Shown here in pieces: positions 25,413 through 34,176 of a stretch of 47,633 nt of DNA. Location of the stretch: the NCBI RefSeq assembly GCF_008107685.1, contig NZ_VIRF01000048.1:1-47633 (forward strand), written 5' to 3'. The translations under genes and the position numbers were made by a program. The notes below the pieces were generated by a model that was given only the letters and a program-made list of their open reading frames with translations, did not search any database and was not told the origin of the DNA. Position 1 is the stretch's first letter, and every line of letters begins with the position of its first letter. Source of the DNA: Novosphingobium sp. BW1 (GTDB lineage Bacteria; Pseudomonadota; Alphaproteobacteria; Sphingomonadales; Sphingomonadaceae).

Positions 25413-25817
25413 GTGCGGGTGCTGAGCCGGGATTTCCCTCCGCTCCTCGCCGACCTGATGGGGCCGCTGGCGTGCGAGGTCCTGCTGATCGCCTATCTCG
25501 ATATGCAGGGACATGCGCTCGGCCACATATTTCTGGGGGGTGAGGATGCGAATGCGGTGCATGGCCGCTACCGTCCGTTGATAGCGCCCGCTTTGCGACT
25601 GGGTGCTGCCGGTTTCCTGCTCGCCCACAACCACCCTTCGGGTGATCCGCGCCCGAGCGCCGCTGATATTCGTGCGACTCAGGGCCTGCAGGCGCTGGGC
25701 CGCGCACTCGAACTGGAATTTGCCGATCACCTTGTCGTGGGCGGCCGGCAGGTGACGAGCATGCGAGCCAGTGGCTTGCTGGGAGGACGTATCGCGCGCC
25801 GCCGCTGCGCGGCCTGA
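25413..25817 (+). CDS. Stand-alone RadC-type JAB (JAMM/MPN+) domain protein
   Basis: About 134 residues, forming only the C-terminal domain of the RadC family. The metal-binding motif is intact: HNHPSGDPRPSAAD carries the H-x-H and downstream Asp, and the upstream Glu is in ACEVLLIAYLDMQGHALG. The N-terminal helix-hairpin-helix region of full RadC (about 220 residues) is absent. The start is uncertain: GTG 25413 or 25419, five to eleven bases after the preceding stop. JAMM domains are metal-dependent hydrolases, often isopeptidases, but RadC-type domains have no agreed function; the old DNA-repair assignment is doubtful. Confidence 0.8.
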   Translation: MRVLSRDFPPLLADLMGPLACEVLLIAYLDMQGHALGHIFLGGEDANAVHGRYRPLIAPALRLGAAGFLLAHNHPSGDPRPSAADIRATQGLQALGRALELEFADHLVVGGRQVTSMRASGLLGGRIARRRCAA

Positions 25818-26220
25818 TGAAAATTCGCGATCTTCGCGCAGGGACTGCACTTCAGACGCACAGCACCTGCGTGGAGCACATGGGGGAGTGATGACAGGCC
25901 CATTTGGATCGGCTTCTGCCGGTTCGGGTCCGTCTCGCTTCGTGGCGGCGGGAGGCCTTTCGGGGCATCTCGCCGCCCTTTTTGTCCAGCCCTTGGCGCA
26001 CGTATGCCCGGTGCCCCGCGGTGCAGGCCCTGCCTTGGCCCGAACGTGACCCTTGCATCTTTGCGGGAAAGAGCCTATCTGCACGGTCATCCCGACATTG
26101 GTGAAACATGGATCGGGCTGGCGCCGGACAGGGGCCGGCGCGAAACCGCGTTTCCCGATGCGTTTTATTCCCGCGACTCGCCTCAGGGCGAATCGCTCTA
26201 TTCTGTAGCTGGAGTTCTGC
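25818..26220. other. Spacer between JAB gene and rimP
   Basis: About 400 bases with no supported gene. It contains an intrinsic terminator (25944-25984) and then the leader of the rimP-nusA-infB operon. The metY tRNA found at this place in enterobacteria is not present. I could not assign the operon promoter with confidence. Confidence 0.5.
25944..25984 (+). terminator. Intrinsic terminator after the LuxR-to-JAB gene group
   Basis: A ten-base stem, GGCGGCGGGA (25944-25953) with TCTCGCCGCC further on (about 25968-25977, one G-T pair), then CTTTTTG. The U-run directly after the stem on the + strand is what an intrinsic terminator needs. It separates the JAB gene group from the rimP operon. Confidence 0.75.
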
Positions 26221-26793
26221 TTGACCGATCTTGCACGCCTTACCGAAGTCATCGAACCGGAGGTCACCGCCCTCGGCTTCGAGCTCGTGCGCGTGCGCCT
26301 GTTCGGCAAGAGCGAGGTCGGCGACGATGAGATCGCGCTGCAAATCATGGCCGAGCGCCCCGAGACCGGCCAGCTCGTGCTGGACGACTGCGTGGCGCTG
26401 TCGCACCGCATCTCGAACCGCATGGATGCGCTTGAAGAAGAGGGCGATGTGCTGATCGAGGAGGCCTACCGTCTCGAAGTCAGCTCGCCGGGTATTGACC
26501 GTCCGCTGACCCGCACCAAGGACTACGTCAAGTGGGCGGGCCATGAGGCGCGCATCAACCTGACGGCGCCGGTCGACGGCAACCGCAAGGCCCTGCATGG
26601 CGACCTCGTCGGCATCGAAGGTGAGGCGGGCGCTGAAACCGTGACCATCGAGGACAAGAAGTCGGGCCGGGTTTCCTTCCCGCTCGGTGACATCCATTCC
26701 GCCAGGCTTGTCCTTACCGACCGCCTGATCGCAGCCACCCGCCCGTTCGATACCGACGGTGCGGACGACATTCTTGAGGAACAGGAAGACTAA
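26221..26793 (+). CDS. rimP: Ribosome maturation factor RimP
   Basis: A 190-residue RimP, needed for assembly of the 30S subunit. The N-terminal domain (EVTALGFELVRVRLFGKS; VLDDCVALSHRIS) and YRLEVSSPGIDRPLTRTKDY are characteristic. The start is TTG 26221 with GGAG six bases before, an uncommon start codon. nusA begins three bases after the stop. Confidence 0.95.
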   Translation: MTDLARLTEVIEPEVTALGFELVRVRLFGKSEVGDDEIALQIMAERPETGQLVLDDCVALSHRISNRMDALEEEGDVLIEEAYRLEVSSPGIDRPLTRTKDYVKWAGHEARINLTAPVDGNRKALHGDLVGIEGEAGAETVTIEDKKSGRVSFPLGDIHSARLVLTDRLIAATRPFDTDGADDILEEQED

Positions 26794-26796
26794 GCC

Positions 26797-28479
26797 ATGG
26801 CCAGTGCGATTTCCGCCAACCGCGCCGAGCTGCTCGCGATCGCGAATGCCGTTGCCTCCGAGAAGATGATCGACAAGGCGATCGTCATCGAGGCAATGGA
26901 AGAAGCCATCCAGAAGTCGGCGCGCAACCGCTACGGCGCCGAGAATGACATCCGCGCGAAGCTCGATCCGCGCACCGGCGACCTGCGCCTGTGGCGCGTT
27001 GTCGAAGTGGTTGAGGAAGTCGACGACTACTTTAAGCAGGTCGACCTCAAGCAGGCCCAGAAGCTCGACAAGGAAGCCAAGCTCGGCGATTTCATCGTCG
27101 ACCCGCTGCCGCCGGTCGATCTTGGCCGCATCGACGCGCAGTCGGCCAAGCAGGTCATCTTCCAGAAGGTGCGCGACGCCGAGCGAGATCGTCAGTACGA
27201 GGAATTCAAGGACCGCGCGGGCGAGATCATCACCGGTGTCATCAAGTCCGTCGAATTCGGCCACGTGATCGTGAACCTGGGGCGCGCCGAAGGCGTCATC
27301 CGTCGCGACCAGCAGATCCCGCGCGAAGCCGCCCGTGTCGGCGAGCGCGTGCGTGCCCTGGTCCTGCGCGTTGAGCGCCAGAACCGCGGTCCGCAGATCT
27401 TCCTCTCGCGGGCCCACCCCGACTTCATGAAGAAGCTCTTCGCGCAGGAAGTCCCCGAGATCTACGACGGCATCATCGAGATCAAGGCTGCTGCCCGTGA
27501 CCCGGGTTCGCGCGCCAAGATCGGCGTGATCAGCCACGACCATTCGATCGACCCCGTCGGCGCCTGCGTCGGCATGAAGGGCAGCCGCGTGCAGGCGGTC
27601 GTCCAGGAAATGCAGGGCGAGAAGATCGACATCATTCCCTGGAGCGAGGACACCGCGACCTTTGTCGTCAACGCGCTCCAGCCCGCGACCGTCAGCCGCG
27701 TCGTCATCGATGAGGAAGAAAGCCGCATTGAGGTCGTCGTGCCCGATGATCAGCTTTCGCTCGCCATTGGCCGCCGCGGCCAGAACGTGCGCCTTGCCTC
27801 GCAGCTCACCGGCTCGCAGATCGACATCATGACCGAGGCCGAATCCTCGGAGAAGCGCCAGAAGGAATTCACCGAGCGCTCGACCATGTTCGAGAACGAA
27901 CTTGATCTCGACGAGACGCTTTCGCAACTGCTGGTGGCCGAAGGCTTCACCGAGCTTGAGGAAGTCGCTTATATCGATATGAGCGAGCTGGCCTCGATCG
28001 AGGGCCTCGACGAGGAGCTCGCCGAGGAACTTCAAAACCGTGCCCACGAGGCGCTCGAGCGCCGCGAGGATGCCTACCGCGAGGAGCGCCGTGCGCTTGG
28101 CGTAGAGGACGGCCTGGCCGAACTCCCGCACCTCACCGAAGGCATGCTGGTCGTGCTCGGCAAGGCTGGCATCAAGACGCTCGACGATCTGGCGGACCTT
28201 GCCACCGACGAACTCATCGCCAAGAAGCGCACCGAGCAGCGTCGCCGCGACGGTTCGGTGAATCGCCGCGCCCGCGACGAGGACAAGGGCGGTGTGCTCG
28301 GCGAGTACGGCCTGACCGAAGAGCAGGGCAACGAGATCATCATGGCTGCGCGCGCGCACTGGTTCGAGGACGAGGAGCCGGTGGAAGCCGACGCTGAGAT
28401 CGAAGCCGAAGCGGACACGGCCGACACGGCCGCTGCGCCCGAAACCGAGGAGGCCGCCGATGCGGAATCCTCGCAATGA
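26797..28479 (+). CDS. nusA: Transcription termination/antitermination factor NusA
   Basis: A 560-residue NusA, which binds RNA polymerase and governs pausing, termination and rRNA antitermination. It has the N-terminal polymerase-binding domain (about 1-130), an S1 domain ([20 protein letters not shown]), and two KH domains ([40 protein letters not shown]). The C-terminal helix-hairpin-helix repeats ([40 protein letters not shown]) are followed by an acidic tail. Its last 20 bases overlap the next gene. Confidence 0.97.
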   Translation: MASAISANRAELLAIANAVASEKMIDKAIVIEAMEEAIQKSARNRYGAENDIRAKLDPRTGDLRLWRVVEVVEEVDDYFKQVDLKQAQKLDKEAKLGDFIVDPLPPVDLGRIDAQSAKQVIFQKVRDAERDRQYEEFKDRAGEIITGVIKSVEFGHVIVNLGRAEGVIRRDQQIPREAARVGERVRALVLRVERQNRGPQIFLSRAHPDFMKKLFAQEVPEIYDGIIEIKAAARDPGSRAKIGVISHDHSIDPVGACVGMKGSRVQAVVQEMQGEKIDIIPWSEDTATFVVNALQPATVSRVVIDEEESRIEVVVPDDQLSLAIGRRGQNVRLASQLTGSQIDIMTEAESSEKRQKEFTERSTMFENELDLDETLSQLLVAEGFTELEEVAYIDMSELASIEGLDEELAEELQNRAHEALERREDAYREERRALGVEDGLAELPHLTEGMLVVLGKAGIKTLDDLADLATDELIAKKRTEQRRRDGSVNRRARDEDKGGVLGEYGLTEEQGNEIIMAARAHWFEDEEPVEADAEIEAEADTADTAAAPETEEAADAESSQ

Positions 28480-29251
28480 GCGCGTAAGCTCCGACATCGA
28501 TAGCACCGGGACGGAGAGGACCTGCATCCTCTCCGGCCGGAAAGGTGCGCGCGAAGACTTCATCCGTCTGGCGATCTCGCCGGACGGTCTGGTCCTTCCC
28601 GATATCCACGCGCGTGCCCCCGGGCGCGGGGCTTGGATCGGCGTTTCGCGCGAGACCCTTGAAAATGCACTCGCGAAGGGCAAACTAAAGGGAGCGATGG
28701 CGCGTGCCTACAAGGGCGCGCCCTTGTCGATCCCCGAGGACCTTGGCGCGCGCATCGCACAGGGGCTTGAAAAAGCCCTGACCGAACGCCTGGGACTGGA
28801 ATTGAAGTCCGGGCGCCTCCTTATGGGATCGGACCGGATCGCGCAGAACGCGCGGGAAGGAAAGGTGGCGTGGCTTGCCCATGCCGCCGACGCCCGCGAA
28901 GATGGATCGCGCAAACTGGACCAAGCCTGGCGCGTCGGCCGCGATGCCGAGGGCTCGGGTCTGAAAGGCGCGCGCTTGCCACTGGACCGGACCACACTGT
29001 CTGTGGCATTGGGCCGCGACAATGTCGTGCACCTGGCGCTGAATGATCACGGTGCGGCCCGAAGGGTCGATACGCTGTTGACGCGCCTCCTGCAATTCCA
29101 GGGGCAGGACCCACCCGATGAGGGGCCTGATGACGGGCCCGAAGACGGGGCGCCGACACCAGACGTTGGCGCAGAAATAGATGGCAAGGGGCAGGCCCAA
29201 GACGCTGTGCCCACGACGACACCCGACACGGGTCGGGCACACGCAGATTGA
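28460..29251 (+). CDS. YlxR/DUF448 RNA-binding protein with L7Ae-like C-terminal domain
   Basis: A 263-residue protein. Residues about 20-90 form the YlxR (DUF448) domain, with RTCILSGRKGAREDFIRLA and GRGAWIGVSRETLENALAKG; residues about 110-200 resemble the L7Ae/YlxQ fold (KSGRLLMGSDRIAQNAREGK). A Pro/Asp/Gly-rich acidic tail follows. This two-domain form between nusA and infB is usual in alphaproteobacteria. Its start lies inside the end of nusA (20-base overlap), implying translational coupling. YlxR is implicated in RNA binding and regulation, without a settled role. Confidence 0.9.
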   Translation: MRNPRNERVSSDIDSTGTERTCILSGRKGAREDFIRLAISPDGLVLPDIHARAPGRGAWIGVSRETLENALAKGKLKGAMARAYKGAPLSIPEDLGARIAQGLEKALTERLGLELKSGRLLMGSDRIAQNAREGKVAWLAHAADAREDGSRKLDQAWRVGRDAEGSGLKGARLPLDRTTLSVALGRDNVVHLALNDHGAARRVDTLLTRLLQFQGQDPPDEGPDDGPEDGAPTPDVGAEIDGKGQAQDAVPTTTPDTGRAHAD

Positions 29252-29275
29252 GATTTGAAGGGCAAAACGAGAATT

Positions 29276-32107
29276 ATGAGCGAGACCGATAACAAACCGA
29301 CCCTGGGCCGCAAGCCGCTTGGGCTGAAGCGTTCCGTGGAAGCCGGTGAGGTCAAGCAGACCTTCAGCCACGGCCGCACCAACAAGGTCGTGGTGGAAGT
29401 CAAGCGTCGCAAGGTGATTGGCAAGCCGGGCGCGGACACCGCGAGCGAAAGCAAGGCGGCTGAGATCAAGGCTCCCGAGCCCAAGGCCGAGGCGCCTGCA
29501 CCGACCCCGATTCCGGCACCCACTCCGGCCCCGGAGGCTAAGGCCGAAGCTCCGGCACCCGCGCCCGAGCCCACTCCCAAGGCGGAAGCGGCTCCGGTTC
29601 CTGAGGCGAAGGCTGCTCCGGCACCCGAGGCAAAGGCGGCCCCGGCCCCCAAGCCCGCTCCGGCACCTACCGCGAAGGCAGCGCCTGCGCCCAAGGCCGC
29701 GCCGGCACCCCGCCCGCGCAAGCCTGCCCAGCCGCGCAAGGGTCCTCCCGGTGAAACTCCGCAGGAGCGCGTCAAGCGTCTCCAGCGGGAGGCCGAGGAA
29801 GACCGTCTGCGCATGGCGGAGGAAAACCGTCGTCGCGAGGAAGAAGCCAAGCTTCAGGCGATCGAGGAAGAGAAGCGCCGCGCCGAAGACAACCGCCGCG
29901 CCGAGGAAGAAGCTGCGGTGAAGGCCGCCGCCGACGCCAAGGCCAAGGCTGAAGCCGAAGCGCAGGCCAAGGCCGAAGCCGAAGCGGCTGCCAAGGCCGC
30001 GCCCGCACAGGACAGCAAGCCCGCCGCCGCAACGCCGGCATCGGGCAACGGCGCCGCCGCGCCGGGTCCGCGCCGCTTCACCCCGGTCAAGCGCCCCGAA
30101 CCCGCGCGCAAGCCCGAAGGGGGCGCCGCTGCCGGTGGTGCCAAGCCCGCCGCCGCCAAGAAGGGCAGCGCTCCCGCGCGCGGTGCGGAACGCAAGAACG
30201 ACCGTCGCCAGTCGGGCAAGCTCACCGTCAACCGTGCGCTGAATGACGATGAAGGTGCACGTGCCCGTTCGCTCGCCGCGCTCAAGCGTGCGCGCGAGAA
30301 GGAGCGCCGTGCGCAGTTCTCGGGCCGTTCGCAGCCGCGTGAGAAGCAGGTGCGCGATGTCATCGTGCCCGAAGCGATCACCGTTCAGGAACTCGCCAAC
30401 CGCATGGCTGAGAAGGGCGCCGACCTTGTGAAGGCGCTGTTCAACATGGGAATGATGGTCACTGTCAACCAGACGATCGACCAGGATACCGCTGAGCTGC
30501 TGGTCGAGGAATTCGGTCACAACATCGAGCGCGTTTCCTCGAGCGACGTGGACATCAATGTCGACAGCGATGTCGATGCACCCGAGACGCTGAAGCCGCG
30601 TGCGCCGGTCGTGACCATCATGGGCCATGTCGACCACGGCAAGACCTCGCTGCTCGATGCCCTTCGCGGTACCGACGTGGTGCGCGGCGAAGCTGGCGGC
30701 ATCACGCAGCACATGGGTGCCTACCAGATCAAGACCAAGGGCGGGGACAAGATCACCTTCCTCGACACCCCGGGTCACGCGGCTTTTACCCAGATGCGTA
30801 TGCGCGGTGCCAACGTCACCGACATCGTCATCCTGGTTGTGGCGGCGGATGACGGCATCATGCCGCAGACGATCGAGGCCATTAATCACACCAAGGCCGC
30901 GGGCGTTCCCATGATCGTCGCGATCAACAAGTGCGACAAGGAAGAGGCGAATGCCCAGAAGGTGCGCGAGCGTCTGCTCGAGCACGAGGTTATCGTCGAG
31001 GCCATGTCGGGCGATGTGCAGGACGTCGAAGTTTCGGCCAAGACCGGCAAGGGCCTCGATGAACTGATTGAGAAGCTGCTGCTCCAGGCCGAGTTCATGG
31101 AACTCAAGGCCAACCCGGACCGTAACGCGGTGGGCACCGTGATCGAAGCCAAGCTCGACAAGGGCAAGGGTCCGGTCGCCACTGTTCTCGTCAATCGCGG
31201 TACGCTCAAGCGCGGCGACATCTTCGTCGTTGGTACCGAGAGCGGTCGAGTGCGTGCCATGAACGACGACAAGGGTAAGCAGGTCAAGGAAGCCGGTCCC
31301 TCGATGCCGATCGAGGTGCTGGGTCTTGGCGGCGTTCCGATGGCTGGCGACGTGCTGACCGTGGTCGAGAGTGAACAGCGTGCCCGCGAGGTCTCCTCGT
31401 GGCGCCAGGAGCAGGCAACTGCCAAGCGCACCGCCACGGCGCCGGCCTCGCTCGACACGATGTTCTCCGCGCTCAAGGCCAAGCAGGACGTCATCGAGTA
31501 CCCTGTCGTCATCAAGGCCGACGTGCAGGGCTCGGTGGAAGCGATCGCAGCCGCGCTCCACAATCTCTCGAACGACGAGATCAAGGTGCGCATCCTGCAC
31601 TCGGGCGTGGGCGCCATCACCGAGACCGACGTCTCGCTGGCCTCCGCTTCGGGCGCGCCGATCATCGGCTTCAACGTCCGCCCGAACGCCAAGGCGCGCG
31701 AGCAGATCGAGAAGAGCAAGACCGCGATGATGTACTACGACGTCATCTACGAGCTCACCGAAGAAGTCGCCAAGCAGATGGCCGGCATCTGGGGCCCCGA
31801 GAAGATCGAAACCGTCGTCGGCCGCGCCGAGGTCAAGCAGGTCTTCCCGGCCGGCAAAAAGGACAAGGCAGCCGGTCTCCTCGTCGTCGAGGGCGCGATC
31901 CGCAAGGGTCTCCACGCCCGTCTTACCCGCAACGACGTCATCGTTTCGGCAACGACCATCGCCTCGCTGCGTCGCTTCAAGGACGACGTGGACGAAGTGC
32001 GCACCGGCCTCGAGTGCGGTGTGGTTCTGGCCGACACGAACGACATTCGTGCGGGCGACCAGCTTGAAGTCTTCGAGGTCAGCCATCGCGAGCGTACGCT
32101 GGGCTGA
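29276..32107 (+). CDS. infB: Translation initiation factor IF-2
   Basis: A 943-residue GTPase placing initiator tRNA on the 30S subunit. The G domain shows GHVDHGKT (from residue 450), DTPGHAAF, and NKCD; the IF2 N-terminal domain preceding it contains [20 protein letters not shown]. The first 300 residues include a long low-complexity Pro/Ala/Lys region (about 60-150) and an Arg/Glu/Ala-rich helical stretch (about 160-245), as in many high-GC alphaproteobacteria. ATG 29276 is preferred; the TTG at 29255 has no ribosome site. Confidence 0.97.
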   Translation: MSETDNKPTLGRKPLGLKRSVEAGEVKQTFSHGRTNKVVVEVKRRKVIGKPGADTASESKAAEIKAPEPKAEAPAPTPIPAPTPAPEAKAEAPAPAPEPTPKAEAAPVPEAKAAPAPEAKAAPAPKPAPAPTAKAAPAPKAAPAPRPRKPAQPRKGPPGETPQERVKRLQREAEEDRLRMAEENRRREEEAKLQAIEEEKRRAEDNRRAEEEAAVKAAADAKAKAEAEAQAKAEAEAAAKAAPAQDSKPAAATPASGNGAAAPGPRRFTPVKRPEPARKPEGGAAAGGAKPAAAKKGSAPARGAERKNDRRQSGKLTVNRALNDDEGARARSLAALKRAREKERRAQFSGRSQPREKQVRDVIVPEAITVQELANRMAEKGADLVKALFNMGMMVTVNQTIDQDTAELLVEEFGHNIERVSSSDVDINVDSDVDAPETLKPRAPVVTIMGHVDHGKTSLLDALRGTDVVRGEAGGITQHMGAYQIKTKGGDKITFLDTPGHAAFTQMRMRGANVTDIVILVVAADDGIMPQTIEAINHTKAAGVPMIVAINKCDKEEANAQKVRERLLEHEVIVEAMSGDVQDVEVSAKTGKGLDELIEKLLLQAEFMELKANPDRNAVGTVIEAKLDKGKGPVATVLVNRGTLKRGDIFVVGTESGRVRAMNDDKGKQVKEAGPSMPIEVLGLGGVPMAGDVLTVVESEQRAREVSSWRQEQATAKRTATAPASLDTMFSALKAKQDVIEYPVVIKADVQGSVEAIAAALHNLSNDEIKVRILHSGVGAITETDVSLASASGAPIIGFNVRPNAKAREQIEKSKTAMMYYDVIYELTEEVAKQMAGIWGPEKIETVVGRAEVKQVFPAGKKDKAAGLLVVEGAIRKGLHARLTRNDVIVSATTIASLRRFKDDVDEVRTGLECGVVLADTNDIRAGDQLEVFEVSHRERTLG

Positions 32108-32146
32108 TAAGCTCCGTGCGTCTCGTGCAAGTGACACAGACAGCTG

Positions 32147-32179
32147 CGGCCCGCGTCGGACACCATGTCCGGCGCGGGC
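32147..32179 (+). terminator. Terminator hairpin after infB
   Basis: A 15-base stem, GGCCCGCGTCGGACA (32147-32161) with its complement (32165-32179, one G-T pair), and a three-base loop. It lies 40 bases past the infB stop; the run after it (GTCGCCGTTTGG) is only weakly U-rich. It ends the rimP-nusA-ylxR-infB transcript here. Confidence 0.65.
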
Positions 32180-32337
32180 CGTCGCCGTTTGGGGCGAGGT
32201 AAAAGGGGGATTGGGGGAAAACTGGCCGGTGGCTTTGCCGATGCGGCTGTATCCCAGGTACTGGAACAGCTAGGCTGCGGGTGTTTTTCTGCGCTCGCTT
32301 GTCTGCGCGGCGTGGCCTTGTTCGGAGTTCTCTACTG

Positions 32338-32871
32338 ATGCCCCGCTACTGCGCCTTCTTCAGTTCGCTCAACGTGGGCGGCAACCGCCTGACGATGGAG
32401 GAACTGCGCCACGCGCTGCGCCGCGAGGAGATCGGCAATGTCGAGACCGTGATCGCCAGCGGCAACGTCCTGTTCGATTACGAGGACCGCCCGACCGAGG
32501 GACTGGAGGAGCTCTTCGCGTTCATCATGGCGGAGCGCTTCGACATCGACAGCTTCGTCGCGATCCGTACCAAGGACGAGGTGCGCGCGGCGTTGGAGGC
32601 CAACCCCTTCGTGGGCTTTGGCGAGGACGCACAGGTCCATACCCATTTCCTGCAGTCACAGCCCCCTCAGGAGAACTTCGAGGCGCTCCTGGCCGCCTAT
32701 AAGGGGCGGGGCGAGGAAAAGCTGGCTCTGGGCACGCGCTGTCTCTTCGTCGATTACGTCCACGGCGTGGGTCAGAGCCGTCTGACGCCAGCCTTTATCG
32801 AGCGGCGCCTAGGGTGCCCGACAACCGCGCGCAATGCCCGTTCGCTGGGACGCATCCTCGCCAAGATGTAG
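32338..32871 (+). CDS. DUF1697 protein
   Basis: A 177-residue DUF1697 protein, recognised from the N-terminal YCAFFSSLNVGGNRLTMEEL, the central VETVIASGNVLFDYEDRPTE and the C-terminal TTARNARSLGRILAKM. Function is unknown. ATG 32338 follows GGAG at ten bases; a longer frame starting at 32281 is not needed. It is the first of three unrelated small genes separating infB from rbfA. Confidence 0.88.
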   Translation: MPRYCAFFSSLNVGGNRLTMEELRHALRREEIGNVETVIASGNVLFDYEDRPTEGLEELFAFIMAERFDIDSFVAIRTKDEVRAALEANPFVGFGEDAQVHTHFLQSQPPQENFEALLAAYKGRGEEKLALGTRCLFVDYVHGVGQSRLTPAFIERRLGCPTTARNARSLGRILAKM

Positions 32872-32978
32872 GCCGGCAGGCCGGATCAGCGGGGCAGGGT
32901 GGTATGTGCCGGACCCCTTTTCGCACATGCGGAACGAGTTACGGATCGCCGGGTTGTCCCTGCAAAGGAGATTTCCCG

Positions 32979-33140
32979 ATGATGGCATTTATTACCCTGC
33001 TCGCGACCGTTCTTCTGCCGCCGGTGGGCGTGGCTCTGAAGCACGGTGTGGGCAAGACCTTCCTCATCAACCTGATCCTTACCGTGATCCTGTTCCTGCC
33101 CGGGCTGATGCACGGTATCTACGTCAACTACATGCGTTGA
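32979..33140 (+). CDS. YqaE/Pmp3-family small membrane protein
   Basis: A 53-residue protein of the Pmp3 family: two hydrophobic helices (AFITLLATVLLPPVGVAL and FLINLILTVILFLPGLMHGI) joined by a short polar loop, ending YVNYMR. Family members are stress-induced membrane proteins linked to membrane potential and salt tolerance. AAAGGAG lies eight bases before the ATG, an excellent ribosome site. Confidence 0.9.
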   Translation: MMAFITLLATVLLPPVGVALKHGVGKTFLINLILTVILFLPGLMHGIYVNYMR

Positions 33141-33145
33141 GGGGA

Positions 33146-33197
33146 ATGGCGGCGGTGGGCCCGCCGCCATCCGTTCCGGCCTTTCAGGCGAAAGGCC
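33146..33197. terminator. Two adjacent hairpins between convergent genes
   Basis: ATGGCGGCGG/CCGCCGCCAT (33146-33170, loop TGGGC) follows the Pmp3 gene; GGCCTTTC/GAAAGGCC (33178-33197, loop AGGC) follows the leftward RcnB-like gene. Each is a perfect stem placed directly after a stop codon, one per converging transcript. Confidence 0.6.
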
Positions 33198-33201
33198 TGC
33201 C

Positions 33202-33561
33202 TTAGCGGTAGAGGCCGCCGTAGACCCGGAATACCTTGTGGCTGCTGGTGCCGATCAGCAGGACATCGTTGCCCGCGCGGACATAGCGGTACCCGCGTTT
33301 TGGGGCGGGAAGCTTGCGAAAGCGCCTGTAATCGACACTCTGGTAGTTGCGCGCCCGCGCCTGTTCGAACCGGTCGCCCTTGCGAAAGGTCGTATAGCTC
33401 TTGGCGGGCGCATTCTTTGCACCGGCCTTCTTCATGTACTTGGCCTTGCCCGGCATCTCGACGGACCGGGTGCTCTCATGCCCGGGCGCAGCTATGGCCG
33501 GGGCGGTGGCGAGAGGGAATGACAGTGCGACGCCGAGGAGGGTTGCGACAAGTTTGTTCAT
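33202..33561 (-). CDS. RcnB-family periplasmic protein
   Basis: A 119-residue secreted protein. An N-terminal signal peptide (MNKLVATLLGVALSFPLATA, cleavage probably after PAIAA) leads to a basic mature part. The C-terminal RcnB domain is plain: YQSVDYRRFRKLPAPKRGYR, YVRAGNDVLLIG and VYGGLYR. The E. coli namesake modulates nickel and cobalt efflux, but sphingomonads have many RcnB-like proteins and most have no known role. It reads against its neighbours. Confidence 0.85.
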   Translation of the reverse strand: MNKLVATLLGVALSFPLATAPAIAAPGHESTRSVEMPGKAKYMKKAGAKNAPAKSYTTFRKGDRFEQARARNYQSVDYRRFRKLPAPKRGYRYVRAGNDVLLIGTSSHKVFRVYGGLYR

Positions 33562-33671
33562 TTTATTGGTCCTTCATGTGAATGCCTATACCTCCTTAAC
33601 CCCGCTAGGATCCGAATGTGGCGTAATCAATTGTTGCAAATTGTCGTGTTCGGCCCACATGGAGGACAACC

Positions 33672-34088
33672 ATGGCTCGACAGCAAATCACACCCGAACA
33701 GCACTCGGTCCGCCTGCTCAAGGTGGGCGAGCAGGTGCGCCACGTCATTTCCGAGATCCTCACCCGCCAGCAGGTGCACGATGCCACGCTGAGTGGACAT
33801 TCGGTATCGGTCACCGAGGTGCGCATGACCCCCGACCTCAGGCAGGCGACCGTCTATGTGAAGCCCCTGCTCGGCGAGGACGAGGAGGCGGTGCTCAAGG
33901 CGCTGCGCACGAACACGGCCTATTTCCAGAAGGAGGTGGCTCAGCGGCTCAAGCTTAGGTTTGCGGCCAAGATCCGCTTTCGGGCCGACGAGACTTTTGA
34001 AGAGGCGAGCCGGATTGATGCGCTTCTGAACGACCCGCGCGTCCAGCGCGACCTCGACGACGAGGAAAAGGACGGTGACGAAGACTGA
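33672..34088 (+). CDS. rbfA: Ribosome-binding factor A
   Basis: A 138-residue RbfA, a KH-fold protein needed for late 16S rRNA processing. Typical sequence includes [40 protein letters not shown] and [20 protein letters not shown], with an acidic C-terminal tail. GGAGGACA precedes the ATG. It normally follows infB and precedes truB and rpsO; here three unrelated genes lie before it, and a leftward gene after it. Confidence 0.96.
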   Translation: MARQQITPEQHSVRLLKVGEQVRHVISEILTRQQVHDATLSGHSVSVTEVRMTPDLRQATVYVKPLLGEDEEAVLKALRTNTAYFQKEVAQRLKLRFAAKIRFRADETFEEASRIDALLNDPRVQRDLDDEEKDGDED

Positions 34089-34110
34089 TCGCGCGATCGC
34101 CTTGCACTAC

Positions 34111-34149
34111 CGAAAAGAGGCCCGGACGCTGTGTCCGGGCCTCTTTTCG
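34111..34149. terminator. Bidirectional intrinsic terminator after rbfA
   Basis: A perfect 17-base stem, CGAAAAGAGGCCCGGAC (34111-34127) and its complement (34133-34149), loop GCTGT. The arms end in AAAA and TTTT, giving a U-run in either direction, so it can end rbfA and the leftward DUF1963 gene (stop at 34177). The CCCGGA core is shared with the hairpin after grxD. Confidence 0.85.
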
Positions 34150-34176
34150 TGTGCGGGGCTGGAATGCCTGGCCTGA

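Noticed and set aside
25413..25817. Full-length DNA-repair RadC
   Set aside because: The helix-hairpin-helix N-terminal half is missing; the longer frame to 24852 overlaps two other genes and is not RadC-like.
25818..26220. Initiator tRNA expected before rimP
   Set aside because: No cloverleaf could be folded; only a terminator and leader sequence are present.
25852..28683. 943-residue open frame on the minus strand
   Set aside because: Antisense to rimP and nusA, both clearly real; no recognisable motif or ribosome site.
29440..29760. Possible CRISPR-like or tandem repeat array
   Set aside because: The repetition is imprecise and codes for the Pro/Ala/Lys linker of IF-2; there are no uniform repeats and spacers. 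No CRISPR array was seen anywhere in the window.
28685..32137. 1150-residue open frame on the minus strand
   Set aside because: It is exactly antisense to infB, is rich in His/Arg/Gly/Leu shadow composition, and shows no domain. High GC codon bias leaves antisense frames open.
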